A DNA stretch of 64,000 bases from Pseudomonas solani (GTDB taxonomy: Bacteria; Pseudomonadota; Gammaproteobacteria; Pseudomonadales; Pseudomonadaceae): assembly GCF_026072635.1 (NCBI RefSeq), contig NZ_AP023081.1, positions 2,972,501 to 3,036,500 of the forward strand, read 5' to 3'. Under the pieces are notes generated by a model. It saw nothing but the letters and a program-made list of their open reading frames with translations. It did no database searches and was not told the origin of the DNA. Position numbers and translations under genes: made by a program. Position 1 is the first letter of the stretch. Each line of letters starts with the position of its first letter. Below are positions 1 through 8,095 of the stretch, piece by piece.

Positions 1-440
<440 letters not shown>

Positions 441-569
441 ATAACACCCAAACAATCTGACGATTGTTGTTATAAGGTGAAGTCGACTTAGCCGAAAATT
501 GGCCAGAACTTGCAAAGCCTTATCACATACCCATTCGGGGTCGCGTCCTGGACGATACCCCAACCGAAT

Positions 570-689
570 TGCTTGACGACCATAGAGCGTTGGAACCACC
601 TGATCCCATCCCGAACTCAGTAGTGAAACGATGCATCGCCGATGGTAGTGTGGAGTTTCTCCATGTGAGAGTAGGTCATCGTCAAGCAC
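570..689 (+). rRNA. rrf: 5S ribosomal RNA
   Basis: The gene begins TGCTTGACGACC and ends GGTCATCGTCAAGCA, so its two ends pair as the terminal 5S helix. The internal GAACCACCTGATCCCATCCC and CCGAACTCAG segments are typical of gammaproteobacterial 5S rRNA. About 130 nt of spacer separate it from 23S (441-569), with no tRNA in the spacer. It closes the rRNA operon. Confidence 0.95.
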
Positions 690-698
690 CTATACCAA

Positions 699-733
699 AC
701 CCCCGATCTTCGACAGAAGGTCGGGGGTTTGAC
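699..733 (+). terminator. rRNA operon intrinsic terminator
   Basis: An inverted repeat CCCCCGA...TCGGGGG with internal CTTC/GAAG pairing is followed by TTTGAC. It lies about 10 nt after 5S rRNA and is the expected end of the rrn transcript. Confidence 0.85.
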
Positions 734-771
734 TTTGCGCGGCAGAAAAGTTGGCTTCTAGCATCTCCCGT

Positions 772-791
772 ATATAGCCTCAGGGCTATAT
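772..791. other. Perfect 8-bp palindrome upstream of birA
   Basis: ATATAGCC-tcag-GGCTATAT is an exact inverted repeat in the 690-874 gap between the rrn terminator and birA. It has no T-tract, so it is unlikely to be a terminator. It could be an operator or an mRNA hairpin. It does not resemble the enterobacterial biotin operator. Nothing else clear is seen in this gap. Confidence 0.4.
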
Positions 792-874
792 CGCTTCATC
801 TCGATCTGCGCATTTTCTATGCAATCCCTACCTGCATGGCTATGATGCCTGCCTCATTCTGAGGCGGTGCGCGC

Positions 875-1831
875 ATGCTTACCTTGTTGAAACTTCTACA
901 GGATGGCCAGTTCCATTCCGGTGAGGCCTTGGGGCGTGTGCTCGGCATAAGTCGCAGTGCTATCTGGAAACAGCTGCAGCAACTCGAACTCGATTACGAC
1001 CTGCCGATTCATAAGCTGCGTGGCAAAGGGTATCGGCTGGCATCACCGCTCAGCCTTCTTGATCCTCTCAAGCTGAACGATGCTGTCCCTGGTTGGACTA
1101 AAACCGTTGTGGAGACCATCGATTCCACGAATGCAGAAGTCATGCGACGGATTGCCGCTGGAGAAGAACCTCCCTTTGCTGTTCTGGCGGAGCATCAGAG
1201 TGGCGGTCGCGGCAGGAGAGGGCGGCAGTGGGTCAGTCCTTATGGCCAGAACCTTTACTGCAGTGTCGGGTTGCGGATCGAGGGTGGGGCGCGTCAGCTG
1301 GAGGGGCTCAGCCTTGTTGTGGGGCTTGCCGTCCTTCGAGTGCTACGTGCGAAAGGGCTTTCGGGGGTTGGGCTTAAATGGCCTAACGATATTCTGGTCG
1401 GTAATCGCAAGATCGCGGGAATACTCCTTGAACTCATAGGTGATCCTGCGGATATCTGCAGTGTCATCATCGGCATTGGCATTAACGTCAACATGCGCAG
1501 TCCTGATGTGCAGATAGATCAGCCCTGGACCTCAATGCTCCTTGAGGGAGGAGAGCTGGTCGATCGGAGCGAGCTGGCTGTGAGTGTCCTAGAGCAATTG
1601 GACCTTTGCCTGGCGCAGAGTGCCTATGGCGGATTCAAGACGCTGCGCGCTGAGTGGGAGGCTGATCATCTTTGGCAAGGGCGCAGCGCCTCTCTGGTGG
1701 CGGGGCAGCGTCGTATCGATGGCGTGGTGTTAGGTGTAGACGATAGCGGCGCCCTACGTATGGATGTAGAGGGTGTTGAAAGTGTCTTTAGTGGTGGAGA
1801 GCTCAGTTTGAGGCTGCGTGATGATTCTTGA
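875..1831 (+). CDS. birA: Bifunctional biotin-[acetyl-CoA-carboxylase] ligase / biotin repressor BirA
   Basis: BirA makes biotinyl-AMP and attaches biotin to the AccB subunit of acetyl-CoA carboxylase. The 318-aa protein has the long, DNA-binding form: an N-terminal winged helix (about residues 1-60, GRVLGISRSAIWKQL) followed by the ligase domain. Diagnostic ligase motifs are the biotinyl-AMP loop GGRGRRGRQW near residue 110, KWPND near 168 and KIAGILLEL near 178. The C-terminal SH3-like domain follows. The gene overlaps coaX by 14 nt, so the two are translationally coupled. The same birA-coaX-SPOR-tRNA order is known in P. aeruginosa. Confidence 0.96.
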   Translation: MLTLLKLLQDGQFHSGEALGRVLGISRSAIWKQLQQLELDYDLPIHKLRGKGYRLASPLSLLDPLKLNDAVPGWTKTVVETIDSTNAEVMRRIAAGEEPPFAVLAEHQSGGRGRRGRQWVSPYGQNLYCSVGLRIEGGARQLEGLSLVVGLAVLRVLRAKGLSGVGLKWPNDILVGNRKIAGILLELIGDPADICSVIIGIGINVNMRSPDVQIDQPWTSMLLEGGELVDRSELAVSVLEQLDLCLAQSAYGGFKTLRAEWEADHLWQGRSASLVAGQRRIDGVVLGVDDSGALRMDVEGVESVFSGGELSLRLRDDS

Positions 1832-2570
1832 GCTTGATTGCGGTAACAGCTTCATCAAATGGCGCGTGATATCTAATCCCGAGGCGCGCGTTGTGGCGGG
1901 AGGCGTAGTCGGCTCGGATGAAGAGTTGCTGCAGGTGCTGTCTTCATCTCCCGGGGTGGAGCTAAGTCGTTGCCGTCTAGTAAGTGTCCGTAGTGATGAA
2001 GAGACCCAGCAATTGACGGGCAAGCTCCAGCGGGCGTTCTCCATAGACTCGGTTTGTGCGGAGTCGGCGCAGGAGATGGCGGGGGTCCGTAATGGCTATG
2101 ACGAATTCCAGCGTCTCGGCCTCGATCGCTGGCTTGCCGTGCTGGGCGCCTATCACTTGTCCGGGCGTGCCTGTTTGGTGCTGGATCTCGGCACTGCGGT
2201 AACTTCTGACTTCGTTACTGCGGAAGGCAGTCATCTAGGTGGCTTCATCTGTCCTGGCATGCCGCTCATGCGCAATCAGTTGCGCACACACACTCGCCGC
2301 ATCCGGTATGGCGATGATGCTGCCGAACGGGCTTTGCAGAAGATGATGCCTGGACGCTCCACGGTTGAGGCCGTTGAGCGGGGCTGCCTGCTGATGCTGC
2401 AGGGGTTCGTGCAGACGCAGGTCGAGCAGGCCGAGGAGTGGTTGGGTGGGGCTTACGAGCTGTATCTAACAGGTGGAGACGCATTTATGGTCAAGGACGC
2501 GTTTCCCCAGGCAAAAGTTCTTCCGGATTTGGTGTTTGTTGGTTTGGCGATTGCCTGCCCGCTCTCTTGA
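1818..2570 (+). CDS. coaX: Type III pantothenate kinase
   Basis: CoaX phosphorylates pantothenate, the first step of coenzyme A synthesis; pseudomonads use this type in place of CoaA. The 250-aa protein shows the ASKHA-fold motifs: LELDCGNSFIKWR (phosphate loop 1), GLDRWLAVLGAY (pantothenate/dimer region), LDLGTAVTSDFV (phosphate loop 2) and GGFICPGMPLM. The start may be GTG at 1818 or ATG at 1821; the two differ by one residue and both overlap the birA end. A SPOR-like gene follows after 8 nt. Confidence 0.95.
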   Translation: MMILELDCGNSFIKWRVISNPEARVVAGGVVGSDEELLQVLSSSPGVELSRCRLVSVRSDEETQQLTGKLQRAFSIDSVCAESAQEMAGVRNGYDEFQRLGLDRWLAVLGAYHLSGRACLVLDLGTAVTSDFVTAEGSHLGGFICPGMPLMRNQLRTHTRRIRYGDDAAERALQKMMPGRSTVEAVERGCLLMLQGFVQTQVEQAEEWLGGAYELYLTGGDAFMVKDAFPQAKVLPDLVFVGLAIACPLS

Positions 2571-2578
2571 GGTTAGTC

Positions 2579-3262
2579 ATGCGCTGGATGTTTCTACTGC
2601 TCCTGGTTCTTAACCTTTTCTACTATGTCTGGCATCAGCAGCAGGCCCCTCTTCGCGCAAAGGAGGTGGAGACACTCTCCCTCTATAAGGGCGGGCAGCA
2701 AGACATTCGCTTGTTGAGTGAGTCGAAGGATGCAAGGCCTCGGCGCGAAGAGCTTCCTGGCTCTCCTGCTTCTGCTCCGGAGACCGCATGCCTTTTCTTG
2801 GGAAGTTTCGAGCAAGAAGCTCAGGCCAAGGAGGTTGAGCAGCGGCTCATTGCGCTGGATATCCAGAGCAAGGTGCAAGAGGTCGATGCGGCGGCAGGGG
2901 TCGATTATTGGGTATATCTCGCTCCCCTTGCTTCCCGGCAGGCCTCCTTGCGCCAGCTGAAGGAGCTCCAGGCTCGGAAAATTGATAGCTATATAATCAG
3001 CCAGGGTGACCTGCAGAATGGGATTTCACTCGGGATTTTCCCGCGAATGGATTCCGCCGAGAGCGTAATGGCTCGTTTGAAGGACGCAGGGTACGAGCCT
3101 GCAATGCGCGAATTGTCACGCTCGCATCGAGATTTCTGGGTCAGAATCGCCCCGGAAAGCAGGCGCCTTGCGGATGACGCGTTGCTCGGTGAGCTGGCTC
3201 GGGACTTCGGTGGATTGCAGCATAAAATAATGCCGTGCGAAAACGTTGCATCCTCTAGATAG
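2579..3262 (+). CDS. SPOR-like domain membrane-anchored protein
   Basis: This 227-aa protein starts with a single hydrophobic segment (residues 2-16, RWMFLLLLVLNLFYY) that should anchor it in the inner membrane with the rest in the periplasm. The body holds two weak repeats of the SPOR type (CLFLGSFEQEAQAKEVEQRL near 75 and ISLGIFPRMDSAESVMARL near 150). SPOR domains bind denuded septal peptidoglycan, so a division or envelope role is plausible but inferred. The ATG at 2579 lies 8 nt after coaX; an upstream in-frame extension would run inside coaX and was rejected. It is the third gene of the birA-coaX unit. Confidence 0.8.
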   Translation: MRWMFLLLLVLNLFYYVWHQQQAPLRAKEVETLSLYKGGQQDIRLLSESKDARPRREELPGSPASAPETACLFLGSFEQEAQAKEVEQRLIALDIQSKVQEVDAAAGVDYWVYLAPLASRQASLRQLKELQARKIDSYIISQGDLQNGISLGIFPRMDSAESVMARLKDAGYEPAMRELSRSHRDFWVRIAPESRRLADDALLGELARDFGGLQHKIMPCENVASSR

Positions 3263-3274
3263 TTTGAATAGAAT
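3246..3274 (+). promoter_or_regulatory. Promoter P1 of the tRNA-tuf operon
   Basis: TTGCAT, a 17-bp spacer and TAGAAT, then a GC-rich discriminator (GGCGCCCG). That discriminator type is usual at stable-RNA promoters under stringent control. It overlaps the end of the SPOR gene. Found by eye. Confidence 0.6.
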
Positions 3275-3281
3275 GGCGCCC

Positions 3282-3318
3282 GCTTCGCAGGCAGGCTGAA
3301 AAAGTGGGACTGCGAAGC
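3282..3318 (+). other. 9-bp inverted repeat in tRNA operon leader
   Basis: GCTTCGCAG (3282-3290) and CTGCGAAGC (3310-3318) are perfectly complementary across a 19-nt loop, just downstream of promoter P1 and upstream of P2. It may fold in the primary transcript as a processing signal. No T-tract follows. Confidence 0.4.
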
Positions 3319-3362
3319 TGCTGTCAGAGTTAGCTAACCTCAAGATTTAAATGAGAAAAAGC

Positions 3363-3391
3363 TTGACAGCAGGGTGGCAGAAGTTGAAAAT
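3363..3391 (+). promoter_or_regulatory. Promoter P2 of the tRNA operon
   Basis: A consensus TTGACA (3363-3368), a 17-bp spacer and GAAAAT (3386-3391), followed by a C-rich discriminator. Transcription would begin just before tRNA-Tyr at 3406. Confidence 0.75.
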
Positions 3392-3405
3392 GCCGCCTCC
3401 CAAAT

Positions 3406-3490
3406 GGAGGGATTCCCGAGCGGCCAAAGGGATCAGACTGTAAATCTGACGTCATAGACTTCGAAGGTTCGAATCCTTCTCCCTCCACCA
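3406..3490 (+). tRNA. tRNA-Tyr (GTA)
   Basis: 85 nt with a long class II variable arm, anticodon loop CTGTAAA, and encoded CCA. First of four tRNAs flanking tuf copy 1. Confidence 0.97.
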
Positions 3491-3515
3491 GATTCAAGCG
3501 TGAGCGACAGGCTCC

Positions 3516-3589
<74 letters not shown>

Positions 3590-3615
3590 AGTTTGCCGTT
3601 TGTGCAATGTGTTTG

Positions 3616-3691
3616 GCTCATGTAGCTCAGCTGGTAGAGCACACCCTTGGTAAGGGTGAGGTCAGCGGTTCGATTCCGCTCATGAGCTCCA
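3616..3691 (+). tRNA. tRNA-Thr (GGT)
   Basis: 76 nt, acceptor GCTCATG paired with CATGAGC, anticodon GGT in loop TTGGTAA, encoded CCA. It lies 26 nt after tRNA-Gly. Confidence 0.97.
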
Positions 3692-3695
3692 TCTC

Positions 3696-3731
3696 AACAA
3701 AGGCAGATATGTAAATATCTGCCTTTGTTTT
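3696..3731 (+). terminator. Terminator-like hairpin between tRNA-Thr and tuf
   Basis: A perfect 15-bp stem (AACAAAGGCAGATAT / ATATCTGCCTTTGTT) with a 4-nt loop is followed by TTTTAA. It may separate tRNAs from tuf mRNA, let partial read-through reach tuf, or act as an RNA-processing boundary. No separate tuf promoter was seen between it and 3777. Confidence 0.75.
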
Positions 3732-3776
3732 AATGGTGGCGTGACTCGCTCAACTCTTTGATGGGAGACGTTCTCG

Positions 3777-4970
3777 ATGGCTAAAGAAAAATTCGAACGT
3801 AACAAACCGCACGTCAACGTTGGCACCATTGGTCACGTTGACCATGGCAAAACCACTCTGACCGCTGCTCTGACCAAAGTCTGCTCCGAGACCTGGGGTG
3901 GTTCTGCTCGTGCGTTCGACCAGATCGACAACGCGCCGGAAGAGAAAGCTCGCGGTATCACCATCAACACCTCCCACGTTGAGTACGACTCGGCGATCCG
4001 TCACTACGCTCACGTTGACTGCCCCGGTCACGCTGACTATGTGAAGAACATGATCACCGGTGCTGCTCAGATGGACGGCGCGATCCTGGTTTGCTCCGCT
4101 GCTGACGGCCCCATGCCGCAGACCCGCGAGCACATCCTGCTGTCCCGTCAGGTAGGCGTTCCTTACATCGTCGTGTTCCTGAACAAGGCCGACATGGTTG
4201 ACGACGCCGAGCTGCTGGAACTGGTCGAAATGGAAGTTCGCGATCTGCTGAACACCTACGACTTCCCGGGCGACGACACTCCGATCGTTATCGGTTCCGC
4301 GCTGATGGCGCTGGAAGGCAAGGACGACAACGAAATCGGCGTTTCCGCTGTTCGTAAGCTGGTAGAGACTCTGGATACCTACATTCCGGAGCCGGTTCGT
4401 GCCATCGACCAGCCGTTCCTGATGCCGATCGAAGACGTGTTCTCCATCTCCGGCCGCGGTACCGTGGTTACCGGTCGTGTTGAGCGCGGCATCGTCAAGG
4501 TCCAGGAAGAAGTGGAAATTGTTGGTATCCGTGATACCTCCAAAACCATCTGCACCGGCGTTGAAATGTTCCGCAAGCTGCTCGACGAAGGTCGTGCTGG
4601 TGAGAACGTTGGTATCCTGCTGCGCGGCACCAAGCGTGACGACGTAGAGCGTGGTCAGGTTCTGGCCAAGCCGGGCACCATCAAGCCGCACACCAAGTTC
4701 GAGTGCGAAGTGTACGTACTGTCCAAAGAAGAAGGTGGTCGTCACACCCCGTTCTTCAAGGGCTACCGCCCGCAGTTCTACTTCCGCACCACCGACGTTA
4801 CCGGTAACTGCGAGCTGCCGGAAGGCGTGGAAATGGTAATGCCGGGCGACAACATCAAGATGGTTGTCACCCTGATCGCTCCGATCGCCATGGAAGACGG
4901 TCTGCGTTTCGCGATTCGCGAAGGCGGCCGTACCGTTGGCGCCGGCGTGGTTGCCAAGATCTTCGAGTAA
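3777..4970 (+). CDS. tuf: Elongation factor Tu (copy 1, tRNA-linked)
   Basis: EF-Tu delivers aminoacyl-tRNA to the ribosomal A site as a GTP complex. The 397-aa protein has G1 GHVDHGKTT, the switch I threonine in RGITIN, G3 DCPGHADYV, G4 NKADMV and both beta-barrel domains to the usual C-terminal end VVAKIFE. The start is ATG behind GGGAGACG. Its nucleotide sequence is identical to the copy at 20337-21530 except for the first base of the start codon and one silent change in codon 6, a sign of recent gene conversion. Codon use is that of a very highly expressed gene. Confidence 0.98.
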   Translation: MAKEKFERNKPHVNVGTIGHVDHGKTTLTAALTKVCSETWGGSARAFDQIDNAPEEKARGITINTSHVEYDSAIRHYAHVDCPGHADYVKNMITGAAQMDGAILVCSAADGPMPQTREHILLSRQVGVPYIVVFLNKADMVDDAELLELVEMEVRDLLNTYDFPGDDTPIVIGSALMALEGKDDNEIGVSAVRKLVETLDTYIPEPVRAIDQPFLMPIEDVFSISGRGTVVTGRVERGIVKVQEEVEIVGIRDTSKTICTGVEMFRKLLDEGRAGENVGILLRGTKRDDVERGQVLAKPGTIKPHTKFECEVYVLSKEEGGRHTPFFKGYRPQFYFRTTDVTGNCELPEGVEMVMPGDNIKMVVTLIAPIAMEDGLRFAIREGGRTVGAGVVAKIFE

Positions 4971-4987
4971 TCGATTGATCTAACTCC

Positions 4988-5014
4988 GTCAGGCCGGCAT
5001 AATGGTCGGCCTGA
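4988..5014 (+). terminator. Hairpin after tuf copy 1
   Basis: GTCAGGCCG...CGGCCTGAC forms a 9-bp stem with a 9-nt loop, followed only by TTCGTT. It is a weak intrinsic terminator or a processing hairpin between tuf and tRNA-Trp. Confidence 0.5.
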
Positions 5015-5023
5015 CTTCGTTAC

Positions 5024-5099
5024 AGGCCAGTAGCTCAATTGGCAGAGCGGCGGTCTCCAAAACCGCAGGTTGGGGGTTCGATTCCCTCCTGGCCTGCCA
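5024..5099 (+). tRNA. tRNA-Trp (CCA)
   Basis: 76 nt, acceptor AGGCCAG paired with CTGGCCT, anticodon CCA within TCTCCAAAA, encoded CCA end. It precedes secE by 46 nt, the usual tufB-trpT-secE-nusG order of gammaproteobacteria. Confidence 0.97.
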
Positions 5100-5145
5100 A
5101 ATTTCCAGAAAGGAAGTTTGGCAAATATTCACAAGGTCCTAGCTG

Positions 5146-5514
5146 ATGAATGCCAAGGCTGAAGCCAAAGAAACACGCTTCGACGTTCTGAAGTGGATCG
5201 TTGTGGCTGCAATTGTCGCGGTGGGTGTGGTTGGTAATCAGTATTTCTCTGCTGAGCCGATCATTTATCGCGTTCTCGTTTTGCTGGTTCTTGGTGCGGG
5301 TGCTGCATTTGTAGCGCTGCAGACTGCCAAGGGGCAAGCATTCTTTGTTTTGGCTAAAGAGGCCCGTGCGGAGATTCGCAAGGTTGTCTGGCCGACTCGT
5401 CAGGAAACCACGCAGACCACGTTGATTGTCGTGGCTGTTGTTCTGGTAATGGCGCTGCTGCTGTGGGGTCTTGATTCCCTGCTCGGTTGGCTCGTTTCGA
5501 TGATTGTAGGTTAA
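5146..5514 (+). CDS. secE: Preprotein translocase subunit SecE
   Basis: SecE clamps SecY in the inner-membrane Sec translocon. The 122-aa protein is the long, three-helix form: hydrophobic segments at about residues 15-34, 42-60 and 92-115. The conserved cytoplasmic amphipathic region EARAEIRKVVWPTRQET lies between helices 2 and 3, as in E. coli SecE. nusG follows after 9 nt in one operon. Confidence 0.97.
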   Translation: MNAKAEAKETRFDVLKWIVVAAIVAVGVVGNQYFSAEPIIYRVLVLLVLGAGAAFVALQTAKGQAFFVLAKEARAEIRKVVWPTRQETTQTTLIVVAVVLVMALLLWGLDSLLGWLVSMIVG

Positions 5515-5523
5515 GGGTGCGCC

Positions 5524-6057
5524 GTGGCTAAGCGTTGGTACGTTGTGCATGCCTACTCCGGTTATGAGAAGCACGTAATGCGGTCGCTGGTCGAGCGCGT
5601 GAAGCTTGCCGGCATGGAAGATGGTTTTGGTGAGATTCTCGTCCCTACTGAAGAAGTAGTTGAGATGCGGAACGGCCAGAAGCGCAAAAGTGAGCGCAAA
5701 TTCTTCCCTGGTTATGTGTTGGTTCAGATGGAAATGAACGAGGGTACTTGGCACTTGGTCAAGGATACCCCTCGTGTCATGGGCTTCATTGGCGGTACTG
5801 CCGACAAGCCTGCTCCGATTACTGATAAAGAGGCTGAGGCTATCCTGCGTCGCGTTGCGGACAGCGGTGACAAGCCCAAGCCCAAGACGTTGTTCGAGCC
5901 GGGCGAAACGGTTCGTGTCATTGATGGTCCGTTTGCGGACTTCAATGGTGTCGTTGAAGAAGTTAACTACGAGAAGAGCCGGATTCATGTTGCCGTGCTC
6001 ATCTTCGGCCGCTCCACGCCGGTGGAGCTGGAGTTCAGCCAGGTCGAAAAGGCATAG
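5524..6057 (+). CDS. nusG: Transcription termination/antitermination factor NusG
   Basis: NusG binds RNA polymerase through its N-terminal domain and couples it to Rho or ribosomal S10 through its KOW domain. The 177-aa protein has the N-terminal KRWYVVHAYSGYEK and the C-terminal KOW motif (FEPGETVRVIDGPFADFNGVV, about 123-143). Translation starts at GTG. A hairpin with a short T-run follows before rplK, so the secE-nusG and L11 units are partly separated. Confidence 0.97.
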   Translation: MAKRWYVVHAYSGYEKHVMRSLVERVKLAGMEDGFGEILVPTEEVVEMRNGQKRKSERKFFPGYVLVQMEMNEGTWHLVKDTPRVMGFIGGTADKPAPITDKEAEAILRRVADSGDKPKPKTLFEPGETVRVIDGPFADFNGVVEEVNYEKSRIHVAVLIFGRSTPVELEFSQVEKA

Positions 6058-6076
6058 CTGAAATAGGCATCCCATA

Positions 6077-6103
6077 CCCCGCAGCCATCGGTTGCGGGGT
6101 TTT
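6077..6103 (+). terminator. Terminator after nusG
   Basis: CCCCGCA / TGCGGGG stem (7 bp) with a 9-nt loop followed by TTTTG. It lies 20 nt after the nusG stop. A possible rplK promoter starts inside its 3' arm. Confidence 0.7.
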
Positions 6104-6120
6104 GTCGTCACTGGGATAAA
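6092..6120 (+). promoter_or_regulatory. Possible promoter for rplK-rplA
   Basis: TTGCGG, 17 bp, GATAAA. The -35 hexamer lies in the 3' arm of the nusG terminator. The hexamers are poor, so this rests mainly on spacing and on the repeated layout at other junctions in this block. Confidence 0.35.
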
Positions 6121-6174
6121 CGCGAAAGCAAGCGGGGAGCCTCAAGGCGTTTGAACCCGATATTGGAGTTATAG

Positions 6175-6606
6175 ATGGCTAAGAAGATTCAGGCTTATAT
6201 CAAGCTGCAAGTGAAGGCTGCTCAAGCCAACCCGTCCCCGCCCGTCGGCCCGGCTCTGGGTCAGCACGGCGTGAACATCATGGAATTCTGCAAGGCGTTC
6301 AACGCCAAGACCCAGGGTATGGAGCCCGGTCTGCCGACTCCCGTGATCATCACTGTGTACAGCGACCGCAGCTTCACTTTTGAAACCAAAAGCACCCCGG
6401 CTTCCGTGCTGCTGAAGAAAGCGGCTGGCATCACCAGCGGCTCGCCTCGCCCGAACAGCCAGAAGGTCGGCACTGTTACCCGTGCCCAGCTGGAAGATAT
6501 CGCCAAGGCTAAACAGGCTGATCTGACTGCAGCTGACCTGGATGCGGCCGTGCGTACCATCGCCGGCTCCGCTCGTAGCATGGGCCTGAACGTGGAGGGT
6601 GTGTAA
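6175..6606 (+). CDS. rplK: 50S ribosomal protein L11
   Basis: L11 forms the base of the GTPase-associated centre on 23S rRNA. The 143-aa protein has the proline-rich N-terminal segment PSPPVGPALGQHGVNIMEF and a lysine-rich start (KK), the usual site of PrmA methylation. The stop codon is directly followed by the ATG of rplA, so the pair is translationally coupled. Confidence 0.98.
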   Translation: MAKKIQAYIKLQVKAAQANPSPPVGPALGQHGVNIMEFCKAFNAKTQGMEPGLPTPVIITVYSDRSFTFETKSTPASVLLKKAAGITSGSPRPNSQKVGTVTRAQLEDIAKAKQADLTAADLDAAVRTIAGSARSMGLNVEGV

Positions 6607-7302
6607 ATGGCTAAGCTGACCAAGCGCCAGAAGGCTATCGCTGAGAAAATCGAAGCCGGCAAGCAATACGGTTTCGAAGACGCGGCCAAGCTGCTGGCTG
6701 AGCTGTCGACCATCAAGTTCAAAGAGTCCGTTGATATCTCTATCAACCTGGGCGTTGATCCGCGTAAATCCGACCAGGTTGTTCGTGGCGCCACCGTGCT
6801 GCCGAACGGCACCGGCAAAAGCGTTCGCGTTGCCGTGTTCACCCAGGGCCCGGGCGCTGAAGCCGCTCTGGCCGCTGGCGCTGATCGCGTTGGCATGGAC
6901 GAACTGGCTGCCGAGATGAAAGGCGGCGACCTGAGCTACGACGTTGTTATCGCCTCCCCGGATGCGATGCGTGTCGTCGGTCAACTGGGCCAGATCCTCG
7001 GTCCGCGCGGTCTGATGCCGAACCCGAAGGTCGGTACCGTGACCCCGGACGTGGCCACTGCCGTCAAGAATGCCAAGGCTGGTCAAGTGCGCTTCCGTAC
7101 TGACAAGAACGGCATCATCCACGCCTCTGTTGGCAAGATCGATTTCGAACCGGTCAAGCTGAAGCAGAACGTCGAGGCCCTGCTGGTTGACCTGAAGCGT
7201 CTGAAGCCGTCCACCTCCAAGGGTGTTTACGTTCAGCGCGTGACCCTGAGCACCACCATGGGCCCGGGTCTGCAGATCGATCAGGCTTCCCTGGAAGCCT
7301 AA
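6607..7302 (+). CDS. rplA: 50S ribosomal protein L1
   Basis: L1 builds the mobile stalk by the E site and in E. coli represses its own L11-L1 mRNA. The 231-aa protein is of usual length, with GQLGQILGPRGLMPNPKVGTVTPDV in the second domain. It starts directly at the rplK stop. The rplJ leader follows. Confidence 0.98.
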   Translation: MAKLTKRQKAIAEKIEAGKQYGFEDAAKLLAELSTIKFKESVDISINLGVDPRKSDQVVRGATVLPNGTGKSVRVAVFTQGPGAEAALAAGADRVGMDELAAEMKGGDLSYDVVIASPDAMRVVGQLGQILGPRGLMPNPKVGTVTPDVATAVKNAKAGQVRFRTDKNGIIHASVGKIDFEPVKLKQNVEALLVDLKRLKPSTSKGVYVQRVTLSTTMGPGLQIDQASLEA

Positions 7303-7512
7303 AGAATGAAGTCGCAGCGGGCTTGCCCGCTGCGCAGGTATTGGGGTCCCTGCCTGGCGGGGGCTATCCAAGACCGTAGGCGGTGAAAGCCTCAAACCGG
7401 GAAGCGATTCCCGAGCCTACGCAGATGGTGCTCCCGATTCGTTTACCGAATCAGACACCAAAACGCCGTCCGGCCTCGGCTGGACGAACCGGTAACATCC
7501 AGGAGTGAACCC
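7303..7512 (+). promoter_or_regulatory. L10 leader: structured 5' region of rplJ-rplL
   Basis: This 210-nt gap between rplA and rplJ sits where the L10 leader, the L10(L12)4 autoregulatory target, lies in other gammaproteobacteria. Several helices are visible, such as GCAGCGGG/CCCGCTGC at 7314-7333 and CGTAGGC/GCCTACG between about 7374 and 7422. The feature is called from position and visible pairing. Confidence 0.7.
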
Positions 7513-8013
7513 GTGGCAATTAAACTCGAAGACAAGAAGGCCATCGTCGCTGAAGTCAACGAGGCTGCCAAAGCTGCCCTCTCCGCTGTCGTGGCTGATG
7601 CCCGTGGCGTGACTGTGGGAGCCATGACCGGACTCCGTAAAGAGGCCCGCGAGGCTGGTGTGTACGTGAAAGTCGTGCGTAACACCCTGGCTCGTCGCGC
7701 CGTTGAAGGTACTTCTTTCGAAGTCCTCGGCGACGTGTTCAAAGGCCCGACCCTGATCGCATTTTCCAATGAACATCCGGGCGCTGCCGCTCGTATCTTC
7801 AAGGAATTCTCGAAGGGTCAGGACAAGTTCGAGATCAAGGCTGCCGCGTTCGAAGGCAAGCTGATTGCAGCTAACCAGATCGACGTACTGGCAACCCTGC
7901 CGACCTACGACGAGGCCGTATCGCAGCTGATGAGCGTGATTCAAGGCGCTACCAGCAAGCTGGCTCGTACTCTGGCGGCAATTCGCGACCAGAAGGAAAG
8001 CGCTGCTGCCTGA
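7513..8013 (+). CDS. rplJ: 50S ribosomal protein L10
   Basis: L10 anchors L7/L12 dimers to the ribosome. The 166-aa protein has the N-terminal RNA-binding domain (KKAIVAEVNEAAKAALSAVVADARGV) and an alanine-rich C-terminal helix for L12 binding. The start is GTG behind AGGAGTG. It is probably autoregulated by the preceding leader. Confidence 0.98.
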   Translation: MAIKLEDKKAIVAEVNEAAKAALSAVVADARGVTVGAMTGLRKEAREAGVYVKVVRNTLARRAVEGTSFEVLGDVFKGPTLIAFSNEHPGAAARIFKEFSKGQDKFEIKAAAFEGKLIAANQIDVLATLPTYDEAVSQLMSVIQGATSKLARTLAAIRDQKESAAA

Positions 8014-8095
8014 TCCAGGCGCACTGCTTCTTCTACGTAAACTCGTTTAATCCGATGGCCACCAAAGGCCGTCCATCAATACAGGAATTAGAGTC

